IMG/VR virus record: IMGVR_UViG_3300033273_000539
Span: 1 to 24,889 of that record
Length of the DNA: 24,889 nt
From: a virus
Reading direction: 5' to 3' (one strand)
The first letter of the stretch is position 1, and the number at the start of each line of letters is the position of its first letter. Positions 21,950 to 24,889 of the stretch are shown here, in pieces. The notes beneath the pieces were generated by a model, which was not told the origin of the DNA, did not search any database, and was given only the letters and a program-made list of their open reading frames with translations. The translations under genes were made by a program, and so were the position numbers.

Positions 21950-24889
21950 TTACTCTTCCGCATATGTTATAATCAAGTTGAGATCAGAACCAGCAGTTGT
22001 TGATCCGATCTGTGTAATATCTACAGTGAGATAATCAAACTGACTAACTGATAATGATAAACCAGTATTTGTATCAGAGTCACTACCTGCAGCAATCGTT
22101 TGTGTATCAATTGCTGAACCATTCTTATTTAACGTTGTTATTAATGAACTACCAACTGGAGCAGTTCCGACAACAGCCGTTACTGTAGATATATTTATAT
22201 TCCTTGGAGAAACCCATCTAGCAGTGCCAGTGGTCACTTCCAATGTGCCAATCTGATTTAGCTGTAAATATTTATTCGCGTCAACTCTTGCTTGTACGTA
22301 AGCACTATCAACTAGATTTGTTACGGCCGATGAATCTAGACCCGCGTCTCCAGCTCGAGCTAATACATAAGCTGAATCAACAGTACTTGCAATTTCAACT
22401 GCAATCTGTGCTGAATCAACGGAAGCGCCAGCGGTAATGTTAAATGCTGTAATTACATCAGAATCAGCTGCAGCTTCAGTTAATGTAATTGAAGAACCGT
22501 TTGTTGCAGTGTAGTCAACGCTATCAACAAGTAAAATACCGTTTGCAAATACTACAAGTGAATGCGATGAATATAATAGTGAGTTACCATTATCATCTGC
22601 ACCACTAAATACTGTATCACCAGAATCAGCAGTAAATACGTAAGTTCTTAATCCACGCTGTGTACCAGCTACTGATGAAATATATGCGCTATCAACAATT
22701 CCTAAAACTCCAGCAGAATCTAATCCACCACCGCCACCACCAGTTGTTAATTGACGTGCCTGAATGTATGCGCTATCAACTGTACTTTCAACAATCGTGA
22801 CAACAGTTGCTGAGTCAGTTCCGGCTGAAGTTCTTGCAGATACCCATGCAGAATCAACAGTTTCACCATTTAATGATAAGTAAGTAAATTCACCAGAATC
22901 AGCTACTGCTTTACCAGTAACAGTAATACCTGTAGTTGATGTTTCGAATTTCTTAGATGCATTATGATACAATTCAACAGAACTATCTTTATTAAAGATA
23001 GCCATATCTTCAGCATTACCATCATGTGTAATCTTAACAGCAATACCATTTGTATCGAGTACTAAATTACCTGCACCAAGGTCTCTAACAAAACTATTTG
23101 ATCCGCTATGATAGATTTGGAAATCAGAACTAGCACCAAAATGAAGACGTTCTGCATCACCCCATCTAATAGTTTTTACGTAAGCACTATCGATTAAACC
23201 AAGAACTGCAGCAGAGTCGACACCATCACCCACTGATCCGGTAAATGATACAATACTAATGTTATCACTTGCATTTGCATCATTAGTAAGAGTAATACTC
23301 GTACCATTCGTTGCAGTGTAGTCATCGCTATCGACAAGTAAGATACCATTTCTAAATACCTGTACATTACCAACAGCATATGATAAAGTAGTACCCTTAT
23401 CATCAGCACCACTGAATACAGTATCACCTGAGTCTGCAGTAAATACAAAGTTATTTGTAACAACACTTCCGCCAGCAATACTCTTGATAATTGTGACTTC
23501 GTCATTAGCTAATAGCGATTCACCAAGAACAACACTCGTACCATTCGTTGCAGTGTAGTCAGTGCTTCTTAATAATACACCATTAAGATATACTGCGATT
23601 GAGCCAGCTGTATATGATAGCGTATTGCCATCACTGTCTGCACCAGAGAATGTAGTATCGCCTGAATCCGCAGTATAGTAGTAAGCGTAGATTCCTCTAA
23701 CAGATCTATCTTCGAGAAGAGTTAACGCAGCTGCAGAATCCAATCCACCAGACCCAACTGATGATTGCCTTGCTTGAACATAGGCTGAGTCAATTAAATT
23801 AATAGTTGCAGAAGAATCTAATCCTCCTGATCCAACATTAGATTGGCGAGCTTGAATATAAGCACTATCAACAATGCCAGTTACAAATCCTGAATCTCTT
23901 TGTTGATCATTTGTTGTAATTAAAGATATGACATTAGCAGAATCAAGTATTGTTGGAGTACCAGTCAATGAACTATATGCAAAGTCTTGTCTAGCCTGTA
24001 CATATGTCGAATCAACTAATGATGTTACATCAGAGTTACCGTAAGTACTAATATCAGAGTTGTTTGCTAATTGTACCCAACTTCCAGCATGTGCGAAGTA
24101 TCCAGCACCTGTCGCATGAACATGGGCAAACATACCATGATATGTTGATGCACTTGGCAAAGCACCGACCGAATCATAAACATTACCAAACAGTACTTTG
24201 TTACCGCCCATATCAAGATCAGATCCAGTAATAACACTTATCACATTAGCCGAATCTAATACTGTAGGAGTTCCAGTTAGTGAACTGTATGCGAAGTCTT
24301 GTGCAGTTTGTCTAGCTTGAACGTAAGCAGAATCAATAATTCCAGTTGTTGCAGCTGAATCTAGTTTTTGTCCAATTAATGTTACAAGAGTTGCATAAGC
24401 CGAATCGTCATCATTCAACGCAGCTGCAATTTCATTCAAAGTATTTAATGTACCAGGTGCACCATCAATTAGATTATCAATTGCAGTAGTTACAAATGCA
24501 GTCGTCGCAATTTGAGTTGTATTAGTGGTTGAAGATGCCGTTGGAGCAGTTGGTGTACCAGTTAGCGCAGGACTTGCAAGAGTTGCGTATGATGAAAGCA
24601 TACCACTCGCATTTGCAGAGTCAAATGTGCTGTAATTCGCATCATTTGTGAATTCACTTACATTTGTTGGTGCACCAGTTAGCGAACTATATGCAAAATC
24701 TTGAGCGGTTTCTCTAGCTTGGACATATGCACTATCAATGATATTTGTTACATTACCAGAATCAAGTATTGTTGGTGCACCAGTCAGTGAACTATATGCA
24801 AAGTCTTGAGCAGTCTGACGAGCCTGCACATAAGCTGAGTCAGCCGTACTTTCAATAATTGTAACAACAGTTGCTGAGTCAGTTCCAGC
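21950..24889 (-). CDS. Repetitive tail-fibre-like structural protein, 5'-truncated by the window edge
   Basis: At least 979 residues are encoded, and the frame is still open at base 24889, so the true start is outside. A GTG at 24829 is internal (part of AYVQAR) and not a start. The protein contains about a dozen DSAY(V/I)-type repeats, four followed by the DFAYSSLTG(A/T)PT unit. It has a classic phage-fibre repeat (ALTGTPTAPTASSTTNTTQI, then ATTAFV), a YDSVGALP module, and three copies of an about 65-residue domain beginning (F/Y)TADSGDT.FSGAD. A marine-phage fibre domain (LGAGNLVLDTNG, then NAEDMAIFNKDSSVELYHN) precedes a conserved C-terminal domain ending LNLIITYAEE. A glycine linker (GGGGG) lies near base 22730. 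It probably forms an extended trimeric fibre for host contact. Confidence 0.92.
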   Translation of the reverse strand, partial: AGTDSATVVTIIESTADSAYVQARQTAQDFAYSSLTGAPTILDSGNVTNIIDSAYVQARETAQDFAYSSLTGAPTNVSEFTNDANYSTFDSANASGMLSSYATLASPALTGTPTAPTASSTTNTTQIATTAFVTTAIDNLIDGAPGTLNTLNEIAAALNDDDSAYATLVTLIGQKLDSAATTGIIDSAYVQARQTAQDFAYSSLTGTPTVLDSANVISVITGSDLDMGGNKVLFGNVYDSVGALPSASTYHGMFAHVHATGAGYFAHAGSWVQLANNSDISTYGNSDVTSLVDSTYVQARQDFAYSSLTGTPTILDSANVISLITTNDQQRDSGFVTGIVDSAYIQARQSNVGSGGLDSSATINLIDSAYVQARQSSVGSGGLDSAAALTLLEDRSVRGIYAYYYTADSGDTTFSGADSDGNTLSYTAGSIAVYLNGVLLRSTDYTATNGTSVVLGESLLANDEVTIIKSIAGGSVVTNNFVFTADSGDTVFSGADDKGTTLSYAVGNVQVFRNGILLVDSDDYTATNGTSITLTNDANASDNISIVSFTGSVGDGVDSAAVLGLIDSAYVKTIRWGDAERLHFGASSDFQIYHSGSNSFVRDLGAGNLVLDTNGIAVKITHDGNAEDMAIFNKDSSVELYHNASKKFETSTTGITVTGKAVADSGEFTYLSLNGETVDSAWVSARTSAGTDSATVVTIVESTVDSAYIQARQLTTGGGGGGLDSAGVLGIVDSAYISSVAGTQRGLRTYVFTADSGDTVFSGADDNGNSLLYSSHSLVVFANGILLVDSVDYTATNGSSITLTEAAADSDVITAFNITAGASVDSAQIAVEIASTVDSAYVLARAGDAGLDSSAVTNLVDSAYVQARVDANKYLQLNQIGTLEVTTGTARWVSPRNINISTVTAVVGTAPVGSSLITTLNKNGSAIDTQTIAAGSDSDTNTGLSLSVSQFDYLTVDITQIGSTTAGSDLNLIITYAEE
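22446..22636 (-). repeat. TADSGDTxFSGAD domain, copy 3 (C-terminal)
   Basis: The third copy in protein order of an about 65-codon unit: FTADSGDTVFSGADDNGNSL, then VFANGILLVDSVDYTATNGS and ITAF. It shares the GDTxFSGAD start and the (D/T)YTATNG(T/S)S motif with the copies at 23242-23443 and 23487-23677. This unit is common in marine phage fibres. Confidence 0.85.
22776..22825 (-). repeat. 50-bp direct repeat, copy B
   Basis: Encodes GTDSATVVTIVESTVDS. It matches 24840-24889 at about 44 of 50 bases, in the same orientation and reading frame, about 2.06 kb apart. Differences are mostly silent third-position transitions. Confidence 0.8.
23242..23443 (-). repeat. TADSGDTxFSGAD domain, copy 2
   Basis: The middle copy of the about 65-codon unit: FTADSGDTVFSGADDKGTTL, then VFRNGILLVDSDDYTATNGT. 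It is the most similar to copy 3 in its NGILLVDS core. The DNA stretch coding TATNGTS is nearly the same in copies 1 and 2. Confidence 0.85.
23487..23677 (-). repeat. TADSGDTxFSGAD domain, copy 1
   Basis: The first copy in protein order: YTADSGDTTFSGADSDGNTL, then VYLNGVLLRSTDYTATNGTS. It is separated from copy 2 by only about 14 codons, so the first two copies form a tandem pair. Confidence 0.85.
23745..24838 (-). repeat. DSAYVQAR repeat array of the fibre shaft
   Basis: Six DSxY(V/I)QAR units lie here. Four carry the longer form continuing to DFAYSSLTG(A/T)PT, starting near 24838, 24735, 24335 and 24015. The last of these lacks the TAQ tripeptide (QARQDFAYSS), an in-frame loss of three codons. 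Two further units near 23875 and 23795 share QARQS(N/S)VGSGGLDS. Further degenerate units (such as VDSAYVLAR, DSAYIQARQ) continue downstream to about 22290. Confidence 0.85.
24840..24889 (-). repeat. 50-bp direct repeat, copy A
   Basis: Encodes GTDSATVVTIIESTADS at the window edge and is the partner of the copy at 22776-22825. It may extend beyond the window. Confidence 0.8.

Noticed and set aside
22192-22199. TATAAATA on the minus strand inside the tail-fibre gene
   Set aside because: It is formed by codons for Asn-Ile-Asn-Ile within a conserved C-terminal domain, about 250 bases before the gene end; more likely chance, though a weak internal promoter cannot be excluded.
22720-22745. Possible CRISPR or simple-sequence array near the GGT/GGC run
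   Set aside because: It is a single polyglycine linker in the fibre with no spaced repeats; no CRISPR array or tRNA was seen anywhere in the window.
24827-24829. Start of the fibre gene at a GTG
   Set aside because: The GTG is the Val codon of a DSAYVQAR repeat, and the frame continues open upstream to the window edge.

Overview
The window is a block of late structural genes from a T4-like (exo-T-even, marine-type) myovirus. Every supported gene is on the minus strand, so transcription runs from position 24889 towards 1. The call rests on a run of recognisable T4 gene products in T4 order (gp13, 14, 15, 16, 17, 18, 19, 20, 67, a gp68-position gene, 21, 22, 23, then uvsY and uvsW) and on repeated T4 late-promoter boxes (TATAAATA). 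The fibre-like proteins carry modules typical of marine cyanophage, pelagiphage and related myovirus virions: DSAYVQAR repeats, LamG-like domains and YDSxGxLP modules. The host cannot be named from the sequence. Base composition is fairly AT-rich, and no host genes, tRNAs, CRISPR arrays or insertion sequences are visible.

Layout in transcription order. (1) 24889-16894 is a fibre and adhesin region: a long repetitive tail-fibre-like protein truncated by the window edge, a 75-aa protein, a 643-aa unknown virion-type protein, a 135-aa protein, and an 828-aa protein with an Ig-like module and three LamG-like domains. (2) 16835-12478 holds neck and packaging genes: gp13, gp14, gp15, then terminase small (gp16) and large (gp17) subunits. 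(3) 12404-10075 holds the tail sheath (gp18) and tail tube (gp19), ending at a strong hairpin terminator. (4) 10013-3358 is the head cluster: portal (gp20), acidic core protein gp67, an inserted 451-aa adhesin-like protein, a small gene broken by a one-base frameshift, a 69-aa gp68-position protein, protease gp21, scaffold gp22 and major capsid protein gp23, ending at a textbook UUCG-loop terminator. (5) 3267-1 holds a tail-tube-fold protein, UvsY, a small NUMOD-type homing-endonuclease remnant, UvsW, and the first 110 codons of a small unknown protein.

The genes work together as follows. gp20, 67, 21, 22 and 23 build and mature the prohead. gp16 and gp17 package DNA through the portal. gp13, gp14 and gp15 close the head and join it to the gp18/gp19 tail. 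The modular fibre-like proteins probably decorate the particle or bind hosts. UvsY and UvsW support recombination-dependent replication late in infection.

The least explained content is a family of three proteins sharing one N-terminal 'docking' segment. One member is the 828-aa LamG protein by the neck genes. Another is the 451-aa protein inside the head cluster. The third is the frameshifted small gene next to the 451-aa gene. Other points worth a look are the orphan NUMOD gene wedged between uvsY and uvsW, and a late promoter placed so close to the post-capsid gene that its mRNA would be nearly leaderless.
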